Source: Desulfobacteraceae bacterium (lineage in GTDB: Bacteria > Desulfobacterota > DSM-4660 > Desulfatiglandales > B25-G16). From it: DNA of 16,002 nt. Below the pieces are notes generated by a model, which was not told the origin of the DNA, did no database searches, and worked only from the letters and a program-made list of their open reading frames with translations. Position 1 is the first letter of the stretch. The number at the start of each line of letters is the position of its first letter. Location of the stretch: positions 1 to 16,002 of the forward strand of contig JAPVWE010000004.1 in NCBI GenBank assembly GCA_028572035.1. The letters are read 5' to 3'. Below, one piece after another: positions 7,154-14,075 of this stretch. A program made the translations under genes and the position numbers.

Positions 7154-8335
7154 ATGTCTGTTTCTAAGAAAATTAGGGATTCAATTGAGAAGGCTTCATG
7201 GGTAAGGAAGATGTTTGAAGAGGGTGCTGTCAGAAAGGCACGATATGGCCCTGAGAATGTCTTTGATTTTAGCTTGGGCAATCCAAACCTTGAACCCCCG
7301 GCCAGGTTTAACGAAATCTTAAAGGAATTGGCCTCTGACAATTCTCCGGGCATGCATAGGTATATGTCTAATGCCGGATTAGTTGAAACAAGGCAGGCTG
7401 TAGCTGATTATTTGAGCGATCTGAATAATTTTTCCTTTGGTCCTGAGGATATAGTTATGACAGTGGGAGCGGCTGGGGCCTTGAATGTGATTCTGAAAGT
7501 TATCCTCAATCCAGGAGATGAGATAATTATCCCTGCACCCTATTTTATGGAATACAATTCTTACATAGACAATTATGGCGGTATTCCCAAAACTGTCGCT
7601 ACCAACCCTGACTTTTCCCTCGATCTTTTTGCCATTGAAAAGGCCATGAGTTCTAATACCAGAGCGGTATTGATAAACAACCCTAACAACCCAACAGGGA
7701 GTGTATATGAAAAGGATGAATTGATTCAACTGGGTGAGCTATTAACACAATACAGCCAAAGATATGGGGAGCCAATCTATCTGATATCTGATGAACCATA
7801 TAGCAAGATCATCTATAATGGTTTGAAATGTCCCTCTATCTTTGATGCATATAGAGAGAGTTTTTTGGCGACCTCATTTTCAAAAGATCTATCTCTACCT
7901 GGGGAAAGAATCGGATATATCGCTGTTCATCCCCTCATTGCCGAAAAGGATATCATTATAGAGGGACTCGTTCTATGCAATAGAATACTTGGATTTGTGA
8001 ATGCCCCTGCATTGATGCAACGGTTGATACCGTTCCTTTTGGGGGAAAGTGTTGATGTAGCCCTCTATCAACGGAAAAGAGATATTCTCTGTGAAGGTCT
8101 GGAGGCGGCTGGCTATCGTTTTGCCAAACCAGAAGGGACGTTTTACCTTTTTCCTGAAACTCCTATTCCAGATGATGTGGAGTTTGTGAGATCTCTACAA
8201 GAGGAGAATATTCTAACAGTCCCGGGTTTAGGTTTTGGAGGCCCTGGGCACTTCAGGATTGCTTACTGTACAGAGGACGAGACAATTGAAGGGTCTTTCC
8301 CCGGTTTTGCCAGGGTAATGGAAAAATATAGATAA
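7154..8335 (+). CDS. Class I/II pyridoxal-phosphate aminotransferase (AspC-type)
   Basis: This 393-residue fold-type I aminotransferase is predicted to interconvert an amino acid and its 2-oxoacid using a partner such as 2-oxoglutarate. Motifs are NNPNNPTG (175-182), ISDEPY (211-216, D213 contacting the PLP ring nitrogen), the PLP lysine in SFSKDLSLPGERIGY (K244), and the substrate-carboxylate arginine in FRIAY (R368). ATG 7154 has GAGGGGG 8 nt upstream. It lies 184 nt after iorB on the same strand, so it probably supplies aryl-pyruvates to IorAB. Specificity is unproven; aromatic or broad aspartate-family activity is most likely. The last codons, KYR-stop, lie in an 11-bp direct repeat that flanks the element at 8335-8553: the insertion reproduced the stop context without changing the protein. 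Confidence 0.92.
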   Translation: MSVSKKIRDSIEKASWVRKMFEEGAVRKARYGPENVFDFSLGNPNLEPPARFNEILKELASDNSPGMHRYMSNAGLVETRQAVADYLSDLNNFSFGPEDIVMTVGAAGALNVILKVILNPGDEIIIPAPYFMEYNSYIDNYGGIPKTVATNPDFSLDLFAIEKAMSSNTRAVLINNPNNPTGSVYEKDELIQLGELLTQYSQRYGEPIYLISDEPYSKIIYNGLKCPSIFDAYRESFLATSFSKDLSLPGERIGYIAVHPLIAEKDIIIEGLVLCNRILGFVNAPALMQRLIPFLLGESVDVALYQRKRDILCEGLEAAGYRFAKPEGTFYLFPETPIPDDVEFVRSLQEENILTVPGLGFGGPGHFRIAYCTEDETIEGSFPGFARVMEKYR

Positions 8336-8553
8336 CCGTTCACGGGTTCAGGGTTCAGAGGTTCAGGGTTCAGAGTTCACCGTTCAGGGTTACCTTTCTT
8401 TCGTTGACCTTGCTCGTAGGCTAGCAAGTGCTTGATGAACCCTGCTTTCTCCCTTCAGAGCTCACGAATCAACAGTTCAGACCTGCCCGACAGATGGCAG
8501 GCGGGTTTGAGGTGAACCCACAACCTCTGAACTCTGAACCTGTGAACGCCTAC
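8335..8553. mobile_element. MITE-like non-coding element with terminal inverted repeats and 11-bp flanking direct repeat
   Basis: A 219-bp segment is flanked by perfect copies of AAATATAGATA (8324-8334 and 8554-8564), as a target-site duplication would be. Its ends form an imperfect inverted repeat: 8337-8381 (CGTTCACGGGTTCAG...) against 8511-8548 (...CTGAACCTGTGAACG). The left arm also contains a tandem GGTTCAG-type heptamer pattern. Inside are a CTTGCT/AGCAAG pair (about 8409-8428) and a CCTGCC/GGCAGG pair (about 8482-8501). No open frame is present, so any transposase must act in trans. It lies at the aminotransferase stop codon. Alternatively it is a repeat block flanked by a coincidental or slippage-derived direct repeat. 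Confidence 0.55.
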
Positions 8554-8650
8554 AAATATAGATAGGCAGGTTTTAGTGTATTAGCAACGTTAAGACGATC
8601 GTGCCTTGGCTGGCAATGGGGCTGAACGGTCGCAAAAAGGCCGATGTAAG

Positions 8651-9964
8651 ATGTCAAAACTTTTTAAGATTATCACTCTCGGTTGCAAGGTAAACCAATA
8701 CGAATCTGCCTTTGTCGAAGAATCATTGATAGATATGGGCTGTCAAAATGCCAATCAAGGCAGAAAGGCAGACTTAGCAGTCATCAATACCTGTATAGTC
8801 ACAGCCAGGGCAAGCTATCAATCCAGACAGGCTATCAGAAGGGCCATAAGGGAAAATCCTGGCGCCATTATTGCTGCTATCGGATGCTATGGGCAGGTCT
8901 TCCCCGGTGAATTATCCAAGATCAGTGGAGTAGATCTAATTGCAGGAAATAAGGGAAAAAGCTCTCTTCCAGGGCTTTTGGTACAAGCCCGTCACCATAA
9001 TCCTCCCCTTATTGTCAGAGAGGACTTCGGGGCCTCTACCCCTTTTGAGGAGATTCCTCTCAAAGGTTTTTCAGATAGAACCAGGGCCTTTTTGAAAATA
9101 CAGGACGGGTGTGAATCCTTCTGCTCCTACTGTATTGTGCCTGCCTCCCGGGGCCCCCTCAGGAGCCTTGAACCTGATAAGATTATCAGAATACTTAAGG
9201 GTTTAGAGGGAAAGGGGTATAAAGAGGTTGTGCTGACAGGGATTCATCTTGGGAAATATGGCTCAGACTTGATGAATGGCATAGATTTAACCCGGTTACT
9301 CATTGAGATTGGCAGAAGTGGATTCCAGCCAAGGATAAGGCTCAGCTCACTTGAGCCAACAGAGATAGAAAGAGATTTGATTGAATTGGTGGTCAGCCAT
9401 GATTGGCTTTGCCGCCATTTTCATATCTCTCTGCAAAGCGGTGATGATGCGGTCTTAAAGAGGATGAATAGGCACTATTCGGCCAGGATGTTCACCAGGG
9501 TAATAAATGATATAAATCGCCTTGTCCCTGAGGCTTCTGTAGGAGTTGATGTCTTGGTTGGGTTTCCTGGGGAAAGTGACAGGGCATTCAATAATACCTT
9601 TGATCTCTTAAGAGACCTTCCTGTTAGCTATCTGCACGTTTTCCCCTACTCAAGAAGAGACGGAACTGTTGCAGCAAGGTCTTCTGATCACCTTGATCAC
9701 AAAAGGATCAAAGAGAGAGCCTTTCTCTTGCGGTGTCTTGACAGGAAAAAGAGAGAGACGTTCTGGGGCAGTTTAATGGGCGAAACCTTTCCGATCCTAA
9801 CTGAGGGATGGGTACCTGGAGGCAGAAACCTGATCAGGGGCTTAAGTGATAATTATGTCAGGTTTGTCTTTCCTTCCAATAGTCTTATTAGAAATGAAAT
9901 CGTAGAAGTCAGGGCAGGGGGTATAACAGAAAAGGGAATTGCCGGTGAGCAATTGCTGGGTTAA
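8651..9964 (+). CDS. mtaB: tRNA (N6-L-threonylcarbamoyladenosine37-C2)-methylthiotransferase MtaB
   Basis: This 437-residue radical-SAM methylthiotransferase converts t6A37 to ms2t6A37 in ANN-decoding tRNAs. The N-terminal MTTase domain supplies cluster cysteines C12 (LGCKVNQYES), C48 (NTCIVT) and C79 (GCYGQV). The radical-SAM cluster is C154-x3-C158-x2-C161 within QDGCESFCSYCIVP. Later family segments include LTGIHLGKYG (195-204), HISLQSGDD (258-266) and VGFPGES (303-309), followed by a TRAM-like C-terminus. The LGCKVNQYES start and overall length point to MtaB rather than MiaB or RimO. ATG 8651 is chosen over the TTG at 8606 because the protein should begin just before LGCKVNQ; its ribosome site is weak. 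No promoter was recognised in the 86 nt after the MITE-like element. Confidence 0.93.
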   Translation: MSKLFKIITLGCKVNQYESAFVEESLIDMGCQNANQGRKADLAVINTCIVTARASYQSRQAIRRAIRENPGAIIAAIGCYGQVFPGELSKISGVDLIAGNKGKSSLPGLLVQARHHNPPLIVREDFGASTPFEEIPLKGFSDRTRAFLKIQDGCESFCSYCIVPASRGPLRSLEPDKIIRILKGLEGKGYKEVVLTGIHLGKYGSDLMNGIDLTRLLIEIGRSGFQPRIRLSSLEPTEIERDLIELVVSHDWLCRHFHISLQSGDDAVLKRMNRHYSARMFTRVINDINRLVPEASVGVDVLVGFPGESDRAFNNTFDLLRDLPVSYLHVFPYSRRDGTVAARSSDHLDHKRIKERAFLLRCLDRKKRETFWGSLMGETFPILTEGWVPGGRNLIRGLSDNYVRFVFPSNSLIRNEIVEVRAGGITEKGIAGEQLLG

Positions 9965-9990
9965 TTCAATTGTATAGGAAATCCCATTTT

Positions 9991-10071
9991 GGACGCAGAT
10001 GAACGCAGATTTTTTGGATTAAGAATATAAAGATTATTAATATCTGCGTGTATCTGCGAAAATCTGCGTCC
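9991..10071. repeat. Inverted array of ACGCAGAT units between convergent genes
   Basis: The left arm (9991-10010) carries GGACGCAGATGAACGCAGAT, two units. The right arm (10039-10071) carries three complementary ATCTGCG units ending ATCTGCGTCC. The outer 10 bp pair perfectly. The array fills most of the 119-nt gap between the mtaB and greA stop codons, so it could act as a bidirectional terminator-like hairpin. No clean U tract follows on either strand. Confidence 0.75.
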
Positions 10072-10083
10072 TAATTTAAAGAT

Positions 10084-10554
10084 TCATCTTATTTCCAGGA
10101 TTTCGAATTCCTGGACACCACCTGGGGTTTTTATCTTGATATCATCTCCTTCCTCCTTGCCAATAAGGGCCTTTCCCAGAGGTGAGGTAACCGATATTCT
10201 GCCACTCTCGGGGTCAGACTCATAGGGCCCAAGCAGCTGATATTTTACATTCTGGTTGTTAGCAATGTTTCTCAGCTCTACTGTCGTGCCAAAGATAATC
10301 GTTTCGGTTTGCCCTGTGTCTATCTGAATTACCTCTGATCTGCTAATTGCCATCTCCAGCTCATTAATCTTGGCCTCTAAAAAGGACTGCCTTTCCTTGG
10401 CTGCATGGTACTCCGCATTCTCACTTAAATCGCCATGAGATCTTGCCTCTTCAATAGCCTTGATATTCCTGGGCCGCTCAACAGTGAGAATATTGTGCAA
10501 TTCCTGCTTTAATTTCTCCAATCCCTCTCTCGTAATTGGCACTTTGTCTATCAT
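10084..10554 (-). CDS. greA: Transcription elongation factor GreA
   Basis: This 156-residue cytoplasmic factor binds the RNA polymerase secondary channel and stimulates cleavage of backtracked transcripts. The N-terminal coiled coil has the acidic tip GDLSENAEYHAAKERQ (41-56), with D42 and E45 in the positions of the Mg-coordinating pair, and the C-terminal FKBP-like domain ends PLGKALIGKEEGDDI. Length is typical. The minus-strand start at 10554 has GGGAGGAG upstream. The presence of the acidic pair and the GreA-type length separate it from GreB and from anti-cleavage homologues. The gene appears monocistronic, with its own candidate promoter. Confidence 0.97.
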   Translation of the reverse strand: MIDKVPITREGLEKLKQELHNILTVERPRNIKAIEEARSHGDLSENAEYHAAKERQSFLEAKINELEMAISRSEVIQIDTGQTETIIFGTTVELRNIANNQNVKYQLLGPYESDPESGRISVTSPLGKALIGKEEGDDIKIKTPGGVQEFEILEIR

Positions 10555-10609
10555 GAATAGTCTCCTCCCTGGGGTTGGACCTTAAATCGATCTCTGATTT
10601 TAATTTAAA

Positions 10610-10638
10610 AAGTTATCATTTTTGATACAGGCCGTCAA
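10610..10638 (-). promoter_or_regulatory. Candidate sigma-70 promoter for greA
   Basis: On the minus strand TTGACG (10633-10638) is followed by a 17-nt spacer and TAACTT (10610-10615), about 55 nt before the greA start. The -35 matches five of six consensus bases and spacing is ideal. The -10 is poor. Confidence 0.4.
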
Positions 10639-11164
10639 CAGTTAATGGAATTCTGCCATTTTTTATAATGCTGGCATTTCGGTCATTTATGGATACTGCA
10701 GTGTTCTGTGTATGAAGGCTGTGTCTCTGAAACCGAAGCCGCCAAGAAGCAAGCCAAGCATTCATCAGGCCGGACAGTCGTACGTATGAAGAAACTTTGG
10801 TCAGGGGAGTCTTTATCAGATTTCTCTGTAGATCTCCAACGGCAAATCGTAATAAGCGATCGAATGGCCCACTGTTAATCGGGTCTCCGGTCTAGCTCCC
10901 TGACTTAATCAGTGCTGGCAATCGCCGCAATCCCAATAAGCCCATGACTTTTCATAGCGTAATCTAAGCAATCGCCTGTTCAATTCCTGAACGCTCGAAT
11001 AGCAATTAACCGCAATGGTGTGAGGGAGATTTCTGGTACAAACAGGATACCGCATCCCACTGAACATTCGCATTAATCATGCCAAAACAACCAAGAGAGA
11101 TAATCACTTGTAATTCCAAATGATTAAGGCTTGTTTGTGCAAGTATTATGGGTGAATTTGACTC

Positions 11165-11206
11165 AGGGTCCGCCAAAGTGTCAGATTCTTGACACTTGGT
11201 GGCCCT
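11165..11206. repeat. Long imperfect inverted repeat
   Basis: The left arm 11165-11183 (AGGGTCCGCCAAAGTGTCA) and right arm 11190-11206 (TGACACTTGGTGGCCCT) pair over about 16 bp, with two unpaired bases on the left and one mismatch, around a 6-nt loop GATTCT. No T tract follows on either strand, so it is not a standard terminator. The right arm contains TTGACA (11189-11194) without a good -10 at 16-18 nt. Confidence 0.6.
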
Positions 11207-11395
11207 GCTCTAAGGATAGCTGAACATGTTGCACCTTAGTGTGTCAGAAGGATAGAAACAGTCTGGTTGATGAAAGGGAATGGTTAATATGGATTTGAGG
11301 AGTTATGGATATAGGTGGTGGACAGCATGTTTGGGGTTTCCCGAGGGGCTCGATTATTTGAAACGAAAATAAACAGAATAAGGCATCGGTAAATA

Positions 11396-11583
11396 CTATA
11401 GAGTTCATGTTCTATAGGTACTAAAACCTGAGTTTTCTATTGATTTTAGTATGTTATATTATCTTTAGTGTTTCATGGTTTTCTTATTTCGTCAAGCAAG
11501 GAATTGAGGGTCCTCTGTTATTTGCATGACCCTCTGCATAGCCGTGTAGTAGTCTCTCTGCACCTTTCGGTTGGAGACACGGC
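11396..11583. repeat. Cluster of four perfect inverted repeats
   Basis: In 188 bp four perfect stems follow one another: CTATAGA/TCTATAG (11396-11402, 11411-11417), TACTAAAA/TTTTAGTA (11419-11426, 11444-11451), GAGGGTC/GACCCTC (11506-11512, 11528-11534) and GCCGTGT/ACACGGC (11541-11547, 11577-11583). The second starts 2 nt after the first. Such serial stems suggest a structured RNA or clustered protein-binding sites. No known RNA family was recognised. Confidence 0.45.
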
Positions 11584-11628
11584 AGTAACGTTGGGTTGTG
11601 GTAATCCAGGTACATAGTGATAAGGGTC

Positions 11629-11657
11629 TTGACTTCTCTGATTCTATAAGTTATTAA
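11629..11657 (+). promoter_or_regulatory. Candidate sigma-70 promoter of a possible small RNA
   Basis: TTGACT (11629-11634), a 17-nt spacer and TATTAA (11652-11657) match the consensus at five and four positions. No protein gene starts downstream, but a terminator-like hairpin lies about 90 nt away, so the transcript would be short. Confidence 0.35.
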
Positions 11658-11663
11658 TACTCT

Positions 11664-11768
11664 TGGCCTGTCTGCGCCTTGTGACTCAAGGTACTCAGTT
11701 GAGCTTGTCCCCCTTCACAAAGGGAACTTGCCCTGAGCAACGGAAAAGGGGTCAGCCCCATTTTTCTT
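11664..11768 (+). ncRNA. Candidate small RNA of about 100 nt, unrecognised family
   Basis: The stretch runs from the start predicted by the promoter at 11629-11657 to the U tract at about 11768. It can fold into serial hairpins: CCTTG/CAAGG around TGACT, CCCTT/AAGGG around CACA, TTGC/GCAA around CCTGA, then the terminal GGGG-TCAG-CCCC stem. A 72-codon frame starting TTG at 11663 overlaps it but has no ribosome site and reads through the hairpins, so it is judged non-coding. It could instead be a dispersed palindromic repeat resembling GAGCTTGTC/GACAAGCTC-type intergenic elements. Confidence 0.3.
11744..11768 (+). terminator. Candidate rho-independent terminator
   Basis: GGGG (11748-11751) and CCCC (11756-11759) pair around TCAG. 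The stem may extend by A-T pairs (AAAA 11744-11747) and is followed by TTTTTCTTTG (11761-11770). The stem is short, so strength is uncertain. Confidence 0.4.
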
Positions 11769-11947
11769 TGTTCGCATCTTTTTCTTATCTGGAAGGATTG
11801 GATATGTGTTCAATATCCGACAACAGTTTTCATGAGGCGGCAGTCATGTTTATGATGTCAAGGTATGCCCGCACTCGTTGATTTCAAAAAAGAAATGGGG
11901 TCCATATTTTACGGATTATGAATAAATTATTTCGCGAAGGAGAACAA

Positions 11948-12070
11948 ATGGGGGGGGTTCTGCAAAAGTCTCAGCAAATCCGGCCAAATTGTTCTAGTAG
12001 AGCTCTGAATTTTTGTCTGCTTCCAGAACGCCCGCTATCAAGGTATGGTAATTTTCCGTTTCACGTCTGA
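11948..12070 (+). CDS. Possible 40-residue small ORF with a G8 tract at its start
   Basis: ATG 11948 is preceded by GAAGGAGAACAA, a good ribosome site, and the frame runs 40 codons to TGA 12068-12070. The start codon runs into a tract of eight G (11950-11957). The product (MGGVLQKSQQIRPN...) resembles no family I know. The 12-nt context GGAGAACAAATG is repeated exactly at the start of the membrane-protein gene (12300-12311), so this could be a duplicated or decayed gene start. Other phases of the G tract close within 20 codons. Confidence 0.2.
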   Translation: MGGVLQKSQQIRPNCSSRALNFCLLPERPLSRYGNFPFHV

Positions 12071-12203
12071 ATCGATAGACTTTCCCAGAGGATATTGGTA
12101 CGCATTTTGCAATAACTACCAGCAGGGACTTTGCTATTTACGAGAATTGGCTTGGCCCCTCGGAGAGATGAATGGCTAGCCTCGCCGATTGCGGAGATTG
12201 CTT

Positions 12204-12248
12204 GCCCCTGAGAAGGGGCTTGACACACAAGGTCAATTTCTATATACT
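12204..12248 (+). promoter_or_regulatory. Strong sigma-70 promoter with abutting palindrome
   Basis: TTGACA (12220-12225), a 17-nt spacer and TATACT (12243-12248) are near consensus, with 60 nt to the ATG at 12309. Immediately upstream and touching the -35 is a perfect palindrome GCCCCT-GAGA-AGGGGC (12204-12219). A related half, CTTGGCCCCTCGGAGA, occurs 50 bp earlier at 12151-12166. The palindrome is placed as an operator or activator site would be. Confidence 0.75.
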
Positions 12249-12308
12249 TGCTACAGAAAAAGGGAATTTTTATCACTATTACTTTTTGAACAGAAAGGGG
12301 GAGAACAA

Positions 12309-13292
12309 ATGTACGGCAGATTGACGACCAGAGGAAACGCCGTAAAGGATGCAAAAAAGAATCTTCCCGGTAGGGATGATTCGAATTTCTCTCAGTTCGA
12401 GCAGGAGTTGATGGCGATGGCCAGAAATGAGGCACGGCAAGTAACGGCCGCATATGGACCCAAATTGGAGGTCCTCAATGGAAAACACAAACCCCTGCTC
12501 AAGGATCATGAACGTATCTCCAAGGACTATGATGCTCACGCCGCCAAGATCAATCGGAGCGAGCCCAGTGTGGAGTTGTCCAGGGGGAAGTACTATGCTT
12601 TGATGACCCTATTTGTCCTGGGTGAAATCCCTATGAATTCCCTCGCCTTCTCAGTGTTTGGCGAAAGCCAGATATTCACATGGATCATGGCGGTCGGTGT
12701 GGCCGTGGCCATTCCCTGGATCGCCCACGCCATGGGGATTCTTTTCAAGCGTTGGTCTGTCCCATGGTGGAAGAATGCTGTGGGTGTAGCGACACTTCTC
12801 GTCCTCACCATTGGCGGCCTGGTTGCCATTGGCTACGTGCGTGTCCAGTACCTGGGCGACCTCAGCGAAGCAGGTGCAGTGAGTAGTTTTGGCAGTAGCG
12901 GATTTATAGGCGCCGCGTTCGTTGGCCTGAACCTGGTCATTTTAGCTGCAGCCGCACTCTGCTCATATTTTTCCCATGACAGTGACCCTATGCTGGAGCA
13001 TTTGCACCGCAGGACCAACCAGCTCAATAAGGCCATGCGGACCATCGAGGCAAAATATAACAAGATCCTTACCAAGCAACAAGAAAAAATCCACCGGATT
13101 CAGCAACGAGCCCAGGAAATCATCTATTACTACCGCAAGATCAACCAGCGCGTGCGTCCTGATCAGGAAAAACCCAAGTCCTTTGAACGGGAACACAAGT
13201 TGGGTGTGGAGTTTGAACAAGAAGACAAGCGCAGAAAAAAGGAAACCGCAACCATCCCTGTGCAGGCGGTGACCGATCAACCCATTTCATAA
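12309..13292 (+). CDS. Unrecognised four-helix membrane protein with flanking coiled-coil regions
   Basis: This 327-residue protein belongs to no family I can name. An N-terminal soluble, charged helical part (1-93) is followed by four predicted membrane spans at about 95-117, 122-146, 156-178 and 197-220. A long charged, probably coiled-coil segment (228-312) and a short polar tail follow. Polar residues lie within or at the edge of the spans: GEIPMN (105-110) in span 1 and AHAMG (140-144) at the end of span 2. Even span number puts both soluble parts on the same, probably cytoplasmic, side. ATG 12309 is chosen over the longer frame from 12189 because it has GGGGGAG 6 nt upstream and the longer frame would include the promoter. 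The VWA gene follows 21 nt later in the same operon. An ion-channel-like or membrane-sensor role is speculation. Confidence 0.85.
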   Translation: MYGRLTTRGNAVKDAKKNLPGRDDSNFSQFEQELMAMARNEARQVTAAYGPKLEVLNGKHKPLLKDHERISKDYDAHAAKINRSEPSVELSRGKYYALMTLFVLGEIPMNSLAFSVFGESQIFTWIMAVGVAVAIPWIAHAMGILFKRWSVPWWKNAVGVATLLVLTIGGLVAIGYVRVQYLGDLSEAGAVSSFGSSGFIGAAFVGLNLVILAAAALCSYFSHDSDPMLEHLHRRTNQLNKAMRTIEAKYNKILTKQQEKIHRIQQRAQEIIYYYRKINQRVRPDQEKPKSFEREHKLGVEFEQEDKRRKKETATIPVQAVTDQPIS

Positions 13293-13313
13293 GTTTTGAG
13301 GAGGTATACCCAA

Positions 13314-14075
13314 ATGAAGCGATGGAGACTAAAACTCTTGGGGCTCATCCTTCTCAGCTCCCTTCTCTTATTGAGCCACATGAACCGGAGTGTTGAAGCT
13401 TTTGGGAAGTCTGAGAACGCCAAGAAAAGTCGGGTGTTGGTTATTTTTGTCGATATGTCGGGCAGTGCGAACCTCGCTCGGCGTACGGTTTATAGGGAGG
13501 CGTTTGAGAAGATCTATCAAAACCTTAGCCAGGGGGATCGTGTTGTGGTGGGGACCATCACCGGTCGTTCGTATATCGACTTCAAGCCAGCCGTGGATGT
13601 GAAAATTCCTAAGAAAAGTATATGGGTTAACCGCATTCAGTTCGAACGAAACCTAACCGAGACCAAAGAAAAAATTCGAAGGGAGGCAGACCGACTCTTA
13701 TCCCGCAAGCGAGGGACTAAGCGGACAGAGATTCTAAATTCTCTGAATATTGCCGAGACAATCTTCCATAACGAGAAACGTCGAAAGATTCTGGTCATCC
13801 TCTCTGACATGATCCACGATTCAAAGGAATACAACTTTGCCCGGGTTAAGGTCACAGACAAGTACATCGACAAGGTCATCAGATACCGGCAAAAGCACAA
13901 TCTCATCCCCAACCTCACCGATGTCAAGGTCTATGTGGCCGGGGCCAGTGGGGCTGATCCCAACAAATATCGATCAGTAGAAAAATTCTGGGCTCGTTAT
14001 TTCGCCGAAAGCGGAGCAGATTTTTCGCATCATCGGTATGGCCATTCCCTTATCAGCTTTGAAAAGGGACTCTAG
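13314..14075 (+). CDS. Exported von Willebrand factor A (VWA) domain protein
   Basis: This 253-residue protein has a signal peptide (basic MKRWRLK, then a Leu-rich core; likely cleavage after VEA, residue 29) and a VWA domain. The metal-ion adhesion site is complete in outline: DMSGS (47-51), a candidate threonine at T138 (KRTEIL) and LSD (163-165) at the end of a central strand (KILVILSDM). Such sites bind Mg and mediate protein-protein contacts. A conserved-looking tail FWARYFAESGADF (225-237) closes the domain. ATG 13314 has GAGGAGG 9 nt upstream. It is 21 nt after the four-helix membrane protein gene, so the two are probably co-transcribed and act together at the inner membrane, with this partner on the periplasmic side. 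The frame has no C-terminal membrane anchor. Function unknown. Confidence 0.85.
   Translation: MKRWRLKLLGLILLSSLLLLSHMNRSVEAFGKSENAKKSRVLVIFVDMSGSANLARRTVYREAFEKIYQNLSQGDRVVVGTITGRSYIDFKPAVDVKIPKKSIWVNRIQFERNLTETKEKIRREADRLLSRKRGTKRTEILNSLNIAETIFHNEKRRKILVILSDMIHDSKEYNFARVKVTDKYIDKVIRYRQKHNLIPNLTDVKVYVAGASGADPNKYRSVEKFWARYFAESGADFSHHRYGHSLISFEKGL

Larger units (their letters stand above)
10640..11628. other. Gene-poor region rich in inverted repeats
   Basis: No frame of 60 or more codons with a plausible start lies here on either strand. Short frames such as 10786-10878 (30 residues) and 11289-11372 (27 residues, MDLRSYGYRWW...) lack convincing ribosome sites or family likeness. What is visible is structural: the long hairpin at 11165-11206, a CTAAGG/CCTTAG pair (about 11210-11239), and the cluster at 11396-11583. 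The stretch may be decayed coding DNA, an RNA locus or an old insertion site; I cannot decide. Confidence 0.6.

Noticed and set aside
11289..11372. 27-residue frame MDLRSYGYRWW...
   Set aside because: Weak ribosome site, very short, no neighbours or motif to support it.
11663..11881. 72-codon frame starting TTG
   Set aside because: No ribosome site, no family likeness, and it reads through serial hairpins of a possible RNA or repeat.
12189..12308. Upstream extension of the membrane-protein gene
   Set aside because: It would translate the TTGACA/TATACT promoter; ATG 12309 has a proper ribosome site.
12061..12453. 130-codon minus-strand frame
   Set aside because: It lies opposite the strong promoter and the start of the membrane-protein gene; no ribosome site or recognisable motif.
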